Notes under the pieces: generated by a model
Database searches by the model: none
What the model was told of the DNA's origin: nothing
Seen by the model: only the letters and a program-made list of their open reading frames with translations
Shown here: in pieces, positions 34,213 through 42,493 of the stretch
Position numbering within the stretch: position 1 is the stretch's first letter
Layout: the number at the start of each line of letters is the position of its first letter
Made by a program: the position numbers and the translations under genes
Assembly: GCF_007858435.1 (NCBI RefSeq)
Contig: NZ_VIGW01000003.1
Location: forward strand, 434,001 to 498,000
Direction of reading: 5' to 3'
Length of the DNA stretch: 64,000 bases
Source: Tsukamurella asaccharolytica
GTDB lineage: Bacteria; Actinomycetota; Actinomycetes; Mycobacteriales; Mycobacteriaceae

Positions 34213-34638
34213 ATGAGCGATAACGAGCACCTCGTGCACGCCCTGCGCGCGGCGGCCCTCCGCTGGGAGCGGGAGATCGCCGCGTTCGGCGCACGACACG
34301 GCCTCGGCGGAACGGACGTCCGGGCGCTCATCGCCCTGCTGGATCTGGAGCGCGCTGGAGCGCCCGCGACCCCCGGCACACTCGCCACGGAACTGCTGCT
34401 CAGCTCCGCGGCGTGCACGGCGCTCCTCGACCGCCTCACCGCCGCCGGCCTGGTCGAGCGCGGCCCCGATCCCGACGATCGACGCAGGATCCGCCTGCAT
34501 GTCACCGCGGGTGCACGGCGCCTCGGCGAGGAGTTCTTCGGCGATCTGATCGGCCCGATCCGAATCGCGGCGGCCGCGCTCTCACCCACGGAGGCCGAGG
34601 TCGTGAAGCGTTTCCTGACCTCCGCTGTTTCGCCGTGA
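34213..34638 (+). CDS. MarR family transcriptional regulator
   Basis: 141 aa. The winged-helix core contains GTDVRALIALLDLE, PGTLATELLLSSAACTALLD as recognition helix, RLTAAGLVERGPDPDDRRRI as wing (with the DDRR hallmark) and RLHVTAGA. Dimerisation helices flank it. It probably senses a small aromatic or oxidant and controls the divergent hydrolase gene and itself. A hairpin 71 bp downstream separates it from the PAC2 gene. Confidence 0.9.
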   Translation: MSDNEHLVHALRAAALRWEREIAAFGARHGLGGTDVRALIALLDLERAGAPATPGTLATELLLSSAACTALLDRLTAAGLVERGPDPDDRRRIRLHVTAGARRLGEEFFGDLIGPIRIAAAALSPTEAEVVKRFLTSAVSP

Positions 34639-34708
34639 GCGGAAACACGCGGCGCGGGGGAATCGACATGGCGTACGCGAGGTTATGCGACATGGAAAAC
34701 TGGTAGTT

Positions 34709-34724
34709 CCCCGCCCGCGCGGGG
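34709..34724. terminator. GC-rich hairpin after the MarR gene
   Basis: CCCCGC (34709-34714) and GCGGGG (34719-34724) with loop CCGC. A small hairpin between the MarR gene and the PAC2 gene, 23 bp before the PAC2 start. Terminator or 5' leader structure; not decided. Confidence 0.35.
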
Positions 34725-34747
34725 AGCACGGCAGTCGGAGGTGACGC

Positions 34748-35683
34748 ATGGACGAGCAGTCCAACATGTACGAGCTGGAGTTCCCCGGGCCGTCGGTCTC
34801 GGACACCGACGGCAACGGACCCGTACTGGTGCACGCGCTCGACGGTTACGCCGACGCCGGGCACGCGCTCCGGCTCCTGCGCCGGCATCTCAAGGACAAC
34901 CTCTCCACGGAGCTGGTCGCCTCCTTCGACGTCGACGAGCTCCTCGACTACCGCTCGCGCCGTCCTGCGATGACCTTCGAGGACGGCTTCACCGGCGTCG
35001 ACGACCCGGAGCTCAACCTCTACGCCGTGCGCGACTCCTCCGGCAAGCCCTTCCTGCTGCTCGCGGGCGCCGAGCCGGACCTGCGGTGGAACGGCTTCGT
35101 CAGCGCCGTCGCGGGCCTCGCCGAGCGGTTCGGGGTCCGCACCGTCGTGGGCCTGCACGCCATCCCGATGGCGGTGCCCCACACCCGGCCCGTGCCGGTC
35201 ACCGCGCACGGCAACAACCCGGAACTGCGCAGCGAGCTGCGCTCGTGGGACGGCGGCACGATGCGCCTGCCCGGCAGTGCCGCGGGCCTGCTGGAGCTGC
35301 GCATGGCCGAGAAGGGTTACGACACACTCGGCCTCTCGGTGCACGTGCCCCACTACCTCGCGCAGAACGAGTATCCCGAGGCCGTCCTCGGCATACTCGG
35401 CGCGCTGCGCAGCTCCGTCGGGCTGCAGCTGCCCGACGGCGATCTCCCGGTGGAGTCCGCGGAGCTGCGGCAGCAGATCGACGCCCAGGTCTCGTCGAGC
35501 GCGGAGATCTCCTCGGTGGTCGAAACGCTGGAGCAGCAGTACGACGAGATCACGTCACAGCCCCGCGAACTGCTCATCGCCGACGGCGAGGCCATCCCCA
35601 CCGGTGACGATCTGGCTAGCGAATTCGAGGCCTTCCTCGCGGAGCAGGCCGGCGACGAGGGGGAGAACGGCACCGCGTCGTGA
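34748..35683 (+). CDS. PAC2 family protein
   Basis: 311 aa, counterpart of Rv2714, which lies at the same place downstream of ideR in M. tuberculosis. The PAC2 fold is visible: LVHALDGYADAGHALRLL at the N-terminus, ELVASFDVDELLDYRSRRP, LLLAGAEPDLRWNGF, and the PHTRP-containing VVGLHAIPMAVPHTRP loop. A coiled, acidic C-terminus follows. PAC2 proteins are proteasome-assembly chaperones in eukaryotes and archaea; the role in actinobacteria is unsettled. The RBS GGAGG precedes ATG 34748. The stop overlaps the hydrolase start (GTGA, 35680-35683). Confidence 0.9.
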   Translation: MDEQSNMYELEFPGPSVSDTDGNGPVLVHALDGYADAGHALRLLRRHLKDNLSTELVASFDVDELLDYRSRRPAMTFEDGFTGVDDPELNLYAVRDSSGKPFLLLAGAEPDLRWNGFVSAVAGLAERFGVRTVVGLHAIPMAVPHTRPVPVTAHGNNPELRSELRSWDGGTMRLPGSAAGLLELRMAEKGYDTLGLSVHVPHYLAQNEYPEAVLGILGALRSSVGLQLPDGDLPVESAELRQQIDAQVSSSAEISSVVETLEQQYDEITSQPRELLIADGEAIPTGDDLASEFEAFLAEQAGDEGENGTAS

Positions 35684-36609
35684 CGCGGATCCGTCAGCGC
35701 GTCGCACTGATCCACGGCCACCGTCGGGCCTACCGGATCGGCGGCAGCGGCCCCGCCCTACTGCTCATCCACGGGATGGCCGACAACTCGTCGACGTTCG
35801 AGCCGATCCTCGATCGCCTCGCCGAGCAGTACACGGTGATCGCCCCCGACCTGCTGGGGCACGGCCTGTCCGGACGCCCGCGCGCCGACTACTCGCTGCC
35901 CGCGTTCACCAACGCCATGCGCGACCTGCTGCTCTACCTCGGCATCGAGCGCGCGACGCTCGTCGGTCATTCGCTCGGCGGCGGCATCGCCGGCCAGTTC
36001 ACCTACCAGTACCCGGACATGGTCGAGCGGCTCGTCTTCGTCGACACCGGCGGCGTCACCCGCTCGGTCTCCCCCGTGCTCAAGGCCGTCTCGCTGCCGA
36101 TGTCGGAGATCGCGATCCGGTCGCTCGCCCTCCCCGGGGTGCTGCCCGTGGCCAGCGCCGCGCTGGACCTGCTGGGACGCGTTCCGCTGAAGCAGTTCGT
36201 CGACAACGCCGAGTGCGCCCGGGTGCTCGCGGGCCTGCCGCACTCCGGTACGCCGCGCGCCTTCGCCCGCACTCTGCGTGCGGTCGTCGACCCGCTCGGC
36301 CAAGTGGTGACGATGCTCGACCGCACCTACGTCGCCGACACCGTACCGGTGCTCGTCGTGTGGGGCGCAGACGACCCGATCATCCCCGTCGAGCACGCGT
36401 ACCTGCTGCACGCCTCGCTGCCCTCGTCGCGCCTGGAGGTGTTCGACGGTGCCGGGCACTTCCCGTTCCGGAGCGACCCCGAGCGGTTCCTGACGGTGCT
36501 GACCGACTTCATCGCGGGCACCGAACCCGCGCGACTCACCGTGGCCGAGCTGCAGACCGCGCTGCGCCGCGACGCGGACCTCGACGCCGAGGCCGAAACA
36601 CCGGCGTAA
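35680..36609 (+). CDS. Alpha/beta hydrolase (Rv2715-like)
   Basis: 309 aa. HGHRRAYRIGGSGPALLLIHG carries the oxyanion HG, the nucleophile elbow is LVGHSLGGGIAGQF, the acid is likely the Asp in VVWGADDPIIP, and the His is in DGAGHFPFRSDPERF. The overall form is like epoxide hydrolases and 2-hydroxymuconate-type C-C hydrolases. The start GTG overlaps the PAC2 stop, so the two are coupled, the same pairing as Rv2714-Rv2715. A paralog follows after 68 bp. Substrate unknown. Confidence 0.9.
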   Translation: MTRIRQRVALIHGHRRAYRIGGSGPALLLIHGMADNSSTFEPILDRLAEQYTVIAPDLLGHGLSGRPRADYSLPAFTNAMRDLLLYLGIERATLVGHSLGGGIAGQFTYQYPDMVERLVFVDTGGVTRSVSPVLKAVSLPMSEIAIRSLALPGVLPVASAALDLLGRVPLKQFVDNAECARVLAGLPHSGTPRAFARTLRAVVDPLGQVVTMLDRTYVADTVPVLVVWGADDPIIPVEHAYLLHASLPSSRLEVFDGAGHFPFRSDPERFLTVLTDFIAGTEPARLTVAELQTALRRDADLDAEAETPA

Positions 36610-36677
36610 CCGGCGGAGGTGCCGCCCGTCATCCGGCGCTCCCACACTGACGGACAGTCAGTCGTGAGGAGGCCGCG

Positions 36678-37646
36678 ATGAGTCCCGAGGTCCTGCCCTT
36701 CCGGGCCCGCCCCTACGTGCCCGACCTGTGTTTCGCGACGATTCACGGGCACCGTCGCGCCTACCGCATCGGGGGCACCGGCCCGGCCGTGCTCCTGCTG
36801 CACGGCATCGGCGACAACTCCCTGGTGTGGGACTCCGTGCTCGCGCCGCTCACCGACCGGTTCACCGTGATCGCCCCGGACCTGCTCGGCCACGGCCTTT
36901 CCGACAGGCCGCGCGCCGACTACTCGGTGGCGGCGTTCGCGAACGGCATGCGCGATCTGCTGTGTTACCTCGGCGTCGACCGGGTGTCGATCGTCGGCCA
37001 TTCGCTGGGCGGCGGCGTCGCGGGGCAGTTCGCCTATCAGTTCCCGGACATGGTGGAGCGGATCGCCTTCGTCGCGCCCGGCGGCGTGGACCACGACGTC
37101 TCGCCGCTGCTGCGCCTACTCTCCCTGCCCTTCGCCGAGCAGCTCGTCGCGCTCACGGCACTGCCTGGGGCCAAGCACGTCCTCGCGGCGGCACTGCTCG
37201 CGGCGGCCGCCGTGCCGAGCCCGGTGCGCCCCGATGCGGCGCAGCTGCGCCGGGCACTCGACCGAATGCCGAACACCGCTTCTCCGCACGCCTTCGCGCG
37301 AACCCTGCGCTCCGTCGTGGACCTGCGCGGCCAGGTGGTGACCATGCTGGACCGCTGCTACCTCACGGCCGAGGTGCCGACGCTCGTCGCGTGGGGAGCC
37401 GACGACTCCATCATCCCCGCCTCGCACGCCGAGGTGCTCCGCACGGCCCTCCCCGCGGCGCGCGTCGAGGTCTTCGACGGTGTCGGCCACTTCCCCATGA
37501 CCGAGGCGCCGGACCGGTTCCTCGCGCTGCTCACCGATTTCCTGACCACGACGTCGCCGGCGCGGCTGGCCCGGACCCATCTGCGCGACGGGCTGCGGTC
37601 GGCCGCGGGCGTCACCGTCGCCGCACCCGCCCAGGAGCTGGGCTGA
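36678..37646 (+). CDS. Alpha/beta hydrolase, tandem paralog
   Basis: 322 aa. It is clearly a duplicate of the preceding protein: HGHRRAYRIGGTGP, HGIGDNSLVWD, FTVIAPDLLGHGLSDRPRAD, IVGHSLGGGVAGQFAYQFPD, AWGADDSIIPASH and FDGVGHFPMTEAPDRF all have counterparts there. The nucleophile Ser, acid Asp and His are preserved. A 20-residue N-terminal extension (VLPFRARPYVPDL) is extra. The central cap region is the most divergent part, so the substrate may differ. ATG 36678 is preceded by GAGGAGG. Confidence 0.9.
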   Translation: MSPEVLPFRARPYVPDLCFATIHGHRRAYRIGGTGPAVLLLHGIGDNSLVWDSVLAPLTDRFTVIAPDLLGHGLSDRPRADYSVAAFANGMRDLLCYLGVDRVSIVGHSLGGGVAGQFAYQFPDMVERIAFVAPGGVDHDVSPLLRLLSLPFAEQLVALTALPGAKHVLAAALLAAAAVPSPVRPDAAQLRRALDRMPNTASPHAFARTLRSVVDLRGQVVTMLDRCYLTAEVPTLVAWGADDSIIPASHAEVLRTALPAARVEVFDGVGHFPMTEAPDRFLALLTDFLTTTSPARLARTHLRDGLRSAAGVTVAAPAQELG

Positions 37647-37666
37647 GGGGCCACGATCGCGGCCCG

Positions 37667-37682
37667 TAGAGTGAGATGAGTG
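37667..37682 (+). promoter_or_regulatory. Leaderless promoter of the DUF3516 helicase gene
   Basis: TAGAGT at 37667-37672 fits the actinobacterial -10 TANNNT, and the GTG start follows exactly 7 bases later at 37680. There is no Shine-Dalgarno sequence, so a leaderless transcript starting at the GTG is likely. Confidence 0.55.
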
Positions 37683-40175
37683 AACCTCATCGACCTGCTC
37701 CCGGCCGACCCGACGGCCGACGCGGTCTTCGAGGCCTTCCTGGAGTGGACCGATGACCGTGGTATCACGCTGTACCCGGCCCAGGAGGAGGCGCTGATCG
37801 CGGCCTGCTCGGGCGCCAACGTGATCGTGGCCACGCCCACCGGCTCCGGCAAGTCCCTGGTGGCGATGGGAGCCCAGTTCGCGGCGCTGGCGCAGGGGCG
37901 CCGCACCTACTACACCGCCCCGATCAAGGCCCTGGTCAGCGAGAAGTTCTTCGCACTCTGCGAGGTCTTCGGCACAGAGAACGTGGGCATGGTGACCGGC
38001 GATGCGGCGGTGAACGCCGACGCGCCCATCGTGTGCGCGACCGCGGAGATCGTGGCGAACTTCGCCCTGCGCGAGGGCGCCGACTCCGACATCGCGCAGG
38101 TCGTGATGGACGAGTTCCACTACTACTCGGAGCCGGACCGCGGCTGGGCGTGGCAGGTGCCCCTGATCGAGCTGCCCCGGGCGCAGTTCGTGCTCATGTC
38201 CGCGACGCTCGGCGACACGTCCTTCTTCGAGGAGGACCTGACCCGGCGGACGGGGCGCGAGACGGTCCTCGTCGCCGGGGCGGAACGCCCCGTGCCGCTG
38301 CACTTCTCGTACTCCACGATGGCGATCCAGGATCAGATCGTCGAACTGGTCACCACCCACCAAGCGCCCGTCTACGTCGTCCACTTCACCCAGCAGGCCG
38401 CCGCGGAACGGGCGCAGGCGTTGATGTCGCTGCCGCTCGCGAGCAAGGACGACAAGGCCGCGATCGCCGCGGCGATCGGCGATTTCCAGTTCACCACCGG
38501 TTTCGGCAAGACGCTGTCGCGGCTGATCCGATCGGGCGTCGGCGTGCACCACGCGGGCATGCTCCCCCGCTACCGGCGGCTCGTGGAGAAGCTCGCGCAG
38601 GAGGGCCTGCTCAAGGTCATCTGCGGCACCGACACGCTCGGCGTCGGCATCAACGTGCCGATCCGCACCGTCTACCTCACGGGCCTGACCAAATTCGACG
38701 GGACGCGGACCCGCCACCTCCGCGCCCGCGAGTTCCACCAGATCGCCGGGCGCGCCGGGCGCGCCGGCTTCGACACGATGGGCACCGTCGTCGTGGCCGC
38801 ACCCGAGCACGAGATCGAGAACGCCCGCCGGGAGGCGAAGGCGGGCGGGGATCCGGCCAAGCTCAAGCGGGTGCAGCGCAAGAAGCCTCCCGAGGGCTTC
38901 GTCTCCTGGGGGAAGGCGACCTTCGAGAAACTCGTCGCGGCCGACCCGGAGCCGCTGGCCTCACGGTTCTCGGTGACCAACTCCATGCTGCTCAATGTGA
39001 TCGCCCGGCCGCAGAACTGCTTCGACGCGATGCGTCACCTCCTGGAGGACAACCACGAACCGCGCCGAAACCAGCTGCGGCACATCCGCACCGCGATCAC
39101 CCTGTTCCGCGACCTGGAGGCGGGCGGCGTGGTCGAGCGACTCGCCGAACCCGACGAGGACGGCCGGCACGCCCGGCTCACCGTCGACCTGCAGCCGGAC
39201 TTCGCGTTGAACCAGCCCCTCGCCCCCTTCGCGCTCGCGGCACTGGAACTGCTCGACGCCGAGTCGCCGGAGTACCCGCTCGACGTGATCTCGGTGATCG
39301 AGTCCGTGCTCGACGACCCGCGGCCGGTGCTGCGCGCGCAACAGAACGCAGCACGCGGGGCGGCCGTGGCGGAGATGAAGGCCGACGGCATCGACTACGA
39401 CGAGCGCATGGCACTGCTCGAGGACGTCACGTACCCGAAGCCCCTGGAGGATCTGCTGGTCCCCGCGTTCGCGACCTACGCTGCAGGGCACGCCTGGGTG
39501 AACCAGTTCGAGCTCGCGCCGAAATCGGTAGTGCGCGAGATGATCGAGCGCGCGATGACCTTCAACGACCTGGTCTCGAAATACCAGCTGGGCCGCTCGG
39601 AGGGTGCCGTCCTGCGGTACCTCTCGGACGCCTTCCGGACGCTGCGGCACACCGTTCCCGAGGCCGTGCGCACGCCCGAACTCGACGACTACATCGCCTG
39701 GCTGGGCGCACTCGTTCGGTACGTGGACAGCTCGCTCGTCGACGAGTGGGAGGAGATGACCTCCCCGGACCCGGTGAAGGCGCACGCCTCGGCGCCGGAG
39801 ATCGGCCGGTCGACGTCCCTGACCTCCGACGAGCGGGCGTTCGCCGTCATGGTGCGCAACGCGATGTTCCGCCGGGTCCAGCTCGTCGCCGAGGAGGAGT
39901 ACGACCTGCTCGACGCGATGGACCCCGGCGTGGACTGGTACGCGGCCTTCGACGACTACTACGAGGAGTACGACGACATCGAGACCGGCGCGGACGCCCG
40001 CGGCCCGCAGCTGTTCTCACTCGACACCTCGATGCCGAGGGCGTGGCGGGTGCGGCAGACCATCGCCGATCCCGACGGCGACCACGGCTGGGCGATCAGC
40101 GCCGTCGTCGACCTCCCCGCGTCCGACGAGCGCGGCGACGTCGTGCTCGTGGACGTCGAGGTCGTCTCCGGCTGA
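37680..40175 (+). CDS. DEAD/DEAH-box RNA helicase with DUF3516 domain
   Basis: 831 aa Ski2-like helicase. Motif I is ATPTGSGKSLVA, Ia is YYTAPIKALVSEKFF, motif II is VVMDEFHYYSEPDRGWAWQ (a DEFH box), motif III is LMSATLGD, motif V is CGTDTLGVGINVPIRTV and motif VI is HQIAGRAGRAGFD. The C-terminal half (from about residue 430) is the DUF3516 domain, with acidic patches such as FDDYYEEYDDIE near the end. The family is actinobacterial, related to eukaryotic Mtr4/Ski2, and presumed to act on structured RNA. The convergent SRPBCC gene ends one base away. Confidence 0.93.
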   Translation: MNLIDLLPADPTADAVFEAFLEWTDDRGITLYPAQEEALIAACSGANVIVATPTGSGKSLVAMGAQFAALAQGRRTYYTAPIKALVSEKFFALCEVFGTENVGMVTGDAAVNADAPIVCATAEIVANFALREGADSDIAQVVMDEFHYYSEPDRGWAWQVPLIELPRAQFVLMSATLGDTSFFEEDLTRRTGRETVLVAGAERPVPLHFSYSTMAIQDQIVELVTTHQAPVYVVHFTQQAAAERAQALMSLPLASKDDKAAIAAAIGDFQFTTGFGKTLSRLIRSGVGVHHAGMLPRYRRLVEKLAQEGLLKVICGTDTLGVGINVPIRTVYLTGLTKFDGTRTRHLRAREFHQIAGRAGRAGFDTMGTVVVAAPEHEIENARREAKAGGDPAKLKRVQRKKPPEGFVSWGKATFEKLVAADPEPLASRFSVTNSMLLNVIARPQNCFDAMRHLLEDNHEPRRNQLRHIRTAITLFRDLEAGGVVERLAEPDEDGRHARLTVDLQPDFALNQPLAPFALAALELLDAESPEYPLDVISVIESVLDDPRPVLRAQQNAARGAAVAEMKADGIDYDERMALLEDVTYPKPLEDLLVPAFATYAAGHAWVNQFELAPKSVVREMIERAMTFNDLVSKYQLGRSEGAVLRYLSDAFRTLRHTVPEAVRTPELDDYIAWLGALVRYVDSSLVDEWEEMTSPDPVKAHASAPEIGRSTSLTSDERAFAVMVRNAMFRRVQLVAEEEYDLLDAMDPGVDWYAAFDDYYEEYDDIETGADARGPQLFSLDTSMPRAWRVRQTIADPDGDHGWAISAVVDLPASDERGDVVLVDVEVVSG

Positions 40176-40176
40176 G

Positions 40177-40647
40177 TCAGCCGCGGACCGCGACCGCCGC
40201 GTCGAGGCCCGCGAGGGACTGGTCGAGGTACTCCGGCGGAAACGGCGGCAGAGAGCCGAAGGAGTCCCGGACCGCCTGCGGGGTATCGGTCCAGTCGTAC
40301 GTCAGTGTGACCTGCGTGCCGCCCTCCGACGGGACCAGGTCGTAGCGCCACCACCAGCCGCCCGCCGCCCACTCGCCCCCGCGGCTCGTTCCGGGCCGCC
40401 AGCCGATGACCCGGTCCTGCTCGAAATCTGAGACCTTGTTCTCCATCACGTAATCGCCGCCCGCCTGCTCGAGATACATGTTGACGGAGAACATCTGCCC
40501 GACGTGGTCGAGCGGGGCCGCGTCCACCGCGGCCCGGACCCAATCAGTGGGCTCGATGTCCTGGTGACGCGCCGGATCGGCGAGGACGGCGAAGACTCGA
40601 TCGGGGCTCGCCGCGATGACTCGGGTGCTGGATATCTGCTCGGACAT
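40177..40647 (-). CDS. SRPBCC family (START-like) protein
   Basis: 156 aa. N-terminal SSTRVIAASPDRVFAVLADPARH is the typical first strand and helix of polyketide-cyclase/START-like proteins. A hydrophobic pocket is closed by GGEWAAGGWWWRYDLVPSEGGTQVTLTYDW and a long C-terminal helix (PPEYLDQSLAGLDAAV). It should bind a hydrophobic ligand; function unknown. ATG 40647 has AGGTGG at a good distance. Its stop is separated by one base from the helicase stop, inside a 15-bp palindrome (CGGCTGA-G-TCAGCCG, 40169-40183) that contains both stops. Confidence 0.85.
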   Translation of the reverse strand: MSEQISSTRVIAASPDRVFAVLADPARHQDIEPTDWVRAAVDAAPLDHVGQMFSVNMYLEQAGGDYVMENKVSDFEQDRVIGWRPGTSRGGEWAAGGWWWRYDLVPSEGGTQVTLTYDWTDTPQAVRDSFGSLPPFPPEYLDQSLAGLDAAVAVRG

Positions 40648-40754
40648 GATCCACCTGCTTCCCTGGGGCGATCGGCGTGCGGCCGCTCCGCGCGCCATGT
40701 TTACAGTGTACAGTCCGTCGCCGATCGCGGAATTCTCCGCCGGGCCGCCCGTGG

Positions 40755-41147
40755 CTACTTCCGGCGAGGCCGGTTGCGTGCCGCGCGCGCCTCCGCGGCC
40801 CGCTGCTCCTCGGCCCGCGCGGCGACGAGGCTCGCGCGCTCGTCGATCAGCCACTGCGGCGGATCCGCGAGCAGGCCGGCGATCTCCTCGGTGGTCAGCG
40901 CCTCACCGACCCCGGCGCGCTGCAGGCCCGAGATCGACACGCCGAGACGGGCTGCGACGAGGTTCTTCGGGTGCGGCCCGTTCTTCCGCAGATCCTGCAA
41001 CCACTGCGGCGGCTCGGCCTGCAGCGCCGCCAGCTCGTCGCGCGTGACCGGGTTCTCCTGGAACGCGGCCGGCGTGGCGGGCAGGTACACGTCCAGCTTC
41101 TTCGCAGCGGTCGCCGGTTTCATGGACTGGGTGTTCGGCCTGCTCAT
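40755..41147 (-). CDS. DUF5997 family protein with internal repeat
   Basis: 130 aa. Two copies of a T(R/T)(D/E)E(L/I)AxLxAxPPQWLxDxR unit lie at residues 35-54 and 85-104, exactly 50 residues apart. Between them RLGVSISGLQRAGV (about 62-80) looks like a helix-turn-helix. The C-terminus is rich in Ala, Arg and Glu and ends in a basic tail. The family is actinobacterial and uncharacterised. It diverges by 29 bp from a LysR-type effector domain protein that has no DNA-binding domain, a pairing that suggests a shared regulatory function. ATG 41147 is used; ATG 41123 is also possible. Confidence 0.85.
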   Translation of the reverse strand: MSRPNTQSMKPATAAKKLDVYLPATPAAFQENPVTRDELAALQAEPPQWLQDLRKNGPHPKNLVAARLGVSISGLQRAGVGEALTTEEIAGLLADPPQWLIDERASLVAARAEEQRAAEARAARNRPRRK

Positions 41148-41164
41148 GGATGCGAGCCTATCGG

Positions 41165-41179
41165 TAACCTCCAGGGGTG
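41165..41179 (+). promoter_or_regulatory. Leaderless -10 of the LysR-like effector gene
   Basis: TAACCT (41165-41170) matches TANNNT and stands 6 bases before GTG 41177. There is no Shine-Dalgarno sequence. The divergent DUF5997 start is only 29 bp away, so the two promoters must overlap. Confidence 0.45.
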
Positions 41180-41905
41180 ACCTCCCCGCTCCCGTCGTCG
41201 CTGCGACTCGGCTACGTCCCCGGCGCCACGCCCGCCAAGTGGGCGCGCATCTGGGGCGAGCGTCATCCGGAGGTACGGCTCGAGCTCGTCGCCGTCGCCG
41301 CAGCGGACGCTGCGGAAGCGGTCCGCGCGGGCACCGTCGACCTCGCGCTGCTGCGCCTGCCCACGGAGACGCGGGGGCTCGCGACGATCGCGCTGTACGA
41401 AGAGCAGGTGGTGGCCGTGGTGCCCACGGAGCACCACGCGGCGGCCGCGGACGAGCTGACCGCCGCCGACCTCGACGACGAGCCGGCCCTGCTGCCGCTC
41501 GACGACGCGCTGCACTGGGCGGGAACCCCCGGCACGCCGGTCGGGCACCGGCCGGAGACCACGGAGGCCGCGATCGAGCTGGTCGCCGCCGGGCTGGGCG
41601 TGCTCATCGTTCCGCAGTCGCTGGCCCGGCTGCATCACCGCAAGGACCTCACGTACCGGCCGCTCACCGACGCGCCGCTCTCCGCCGTGGTGCTCGCGGT
41701 GCCCGAGGGCGAGCAGCCGGAGGCGGTCGCGGAGTTCATCGGAATCGTCCGCGGCCGGAGGGCGGGCTCGTCCCGCGGGCGGGCGGAGCCGGCGCCGAAG
41801 CGCACGGCGCGGGAGAAGACGCTCGCCAAACAGGCGGCGCGCGCCGCCTCCGGGAAGTCGCCGGGACCGTCGAAGGGCAAGCCCGCGAAGCGCCCCCGTC
41901 GCTGA
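41177..41905 (+). CDS. LysR-type substrate-binding domain protein without helix-turn-helix
   Basis: 242 aa. From residue 8 it reads as the periplasmic-binding-like effector domain of LysR regulators: LRLGYVPGATPAKWARIWGE, VDLALLRLPTET, LYEEQVVAVVPTEHHAA and ELVAAGLGVLIVPQSLARL. The usual 60-residue N-terminal winged helix is missing; the GTG start is directly preceded by a -10 element, so nothing has been cut off. The last 45 residues are strongly basic (KRTAREKTLAKQAARAASGK and PAKRPRR) and may bind nucleic acid. It diverges from DUF5997. Its role is unknown, probably ligand sensing. Confidence 0.85.
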   Translation: MTSPLPSSLRLGYVPGATPAKWARIWGERHPEVRLELVAVAAADAAEAVRAGTVDLALLRLPTETRGLATIALYEEQVVAVVPTEHHAAAADELTAADLDDEPALLPLDDALHWAGTPGTPVGHRPETTEAAIELVAAGLGVLIVPQSLARLHHRKDLTYRPLTDAPLSAVVLAVPEGEQPEAVAEFIGIVRGRRAGSSRGRAEPAPKRTAREKTLAKQAARAASGKSPGPSKGKPAKRPRR

Positions 41906-41907
41906 GC

Positions 41908-42477
41908 TCAGCCCAGCGATTCGATCCACTCGTCGACGGCGAGCACCTCGGCCTGGCGCGGGAAGACCTTGCTCACGAGGACGCGGTGGACCTCGGGATC
42001 GTGATCGGCGCAGGCGTCTGCGAGAACGGTGAGTCCGTAGTCCAGATCGCCCGCGTAGCGGACCGTCGAGAGGACGACGCCACTCGTCGCGATCCCCGCG
42101 AGCACCAGATGACTCGCCTGCAGGCCGCGCAGCACCACGTCGAGGTCGCTGCCGCTGAACGCCCCGAATCGTCGTTTGATCACGACGGGCTCGCCGGGCA
42201 GCGGCGCCACCTCGGGAACGATCGCCGTGAGCGGCGAGACCTCGGTCATCGCATCGCCGCCCTCACGGATCATGGCGAAAGCCCGGTTGGTCGGCGGGAT
42301 CTCGGGATAGTCGGGCCGGAACGCGACGCGCACGTGCACCACTGGCACGCCGCGATCGCGCGCCGCGGACAGGGCCCGCGCGGCGGACGCCAGCGCCGCG
42401 GCGCCGGGCCGTTCGGCACCGTCGACGATGCCGCGCTGGTAGTCCATGAGAAGGAGGACGGAGCGTTCAGCAGCCAT
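41908..42477 (-). CDS. Isochorismatase-like protein lacking the catalytic Cys
   Basis: 189 aa cysteine-hydrolase fold. The Asp of the triad is in LLLMDYQRGIVDG and the Lys in VVIKRRFGAFSGSDLD. The third motif, usually G(V/I)xTxxC(V/L)xST, reads GIATSGVVLSTVR, with Val where the nucleophilic Cys should be. It may therefore not hydrolyse amides or vinyl ethers in the usual way. It lies two bases from the end of the LysR-like gene and 16 bp after the end of oxyR. Confidence 0.85.
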   Translation of the reverse strand: MAAERSVLLLMDYQRGIVDGAERPGAAALASAARALSAARDRGVPVVHVRVAFRPDYPEIPPTNRAFAMIREGGDAMTEVSPLTAIVPEVAPLPGEPVVIKRRFGAFSGSDLDVVLRGLQASHLVLAGIATSGVVLSTVRYAGDLDYGLTVLADACADHDPEVHRVLVSKVFPRQAEVLAVDEWIESLG

Positions 42478-42493
42478 GCTCCCAGGCTAGCGC

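Noticed and set aside
34668-34706. A 12-codon ORF (MAYARLCDMENW) between the MarR and PAC2 genes
   Set aside because: It has a purine-rich stretch before it and one Cys, but a peptide this short occurs easily by chance and no attenuator structure links it to the PAC2 gene.
40169-40183. 15-bp palindrome across the stops of the DUF3516 helicase and SRPBCC genes as a terminator
   Set aside because: The centre is one base, so the folded hairpin would have only five pairs; it is mentioned as a shared-stop feature but not called as a terminator.
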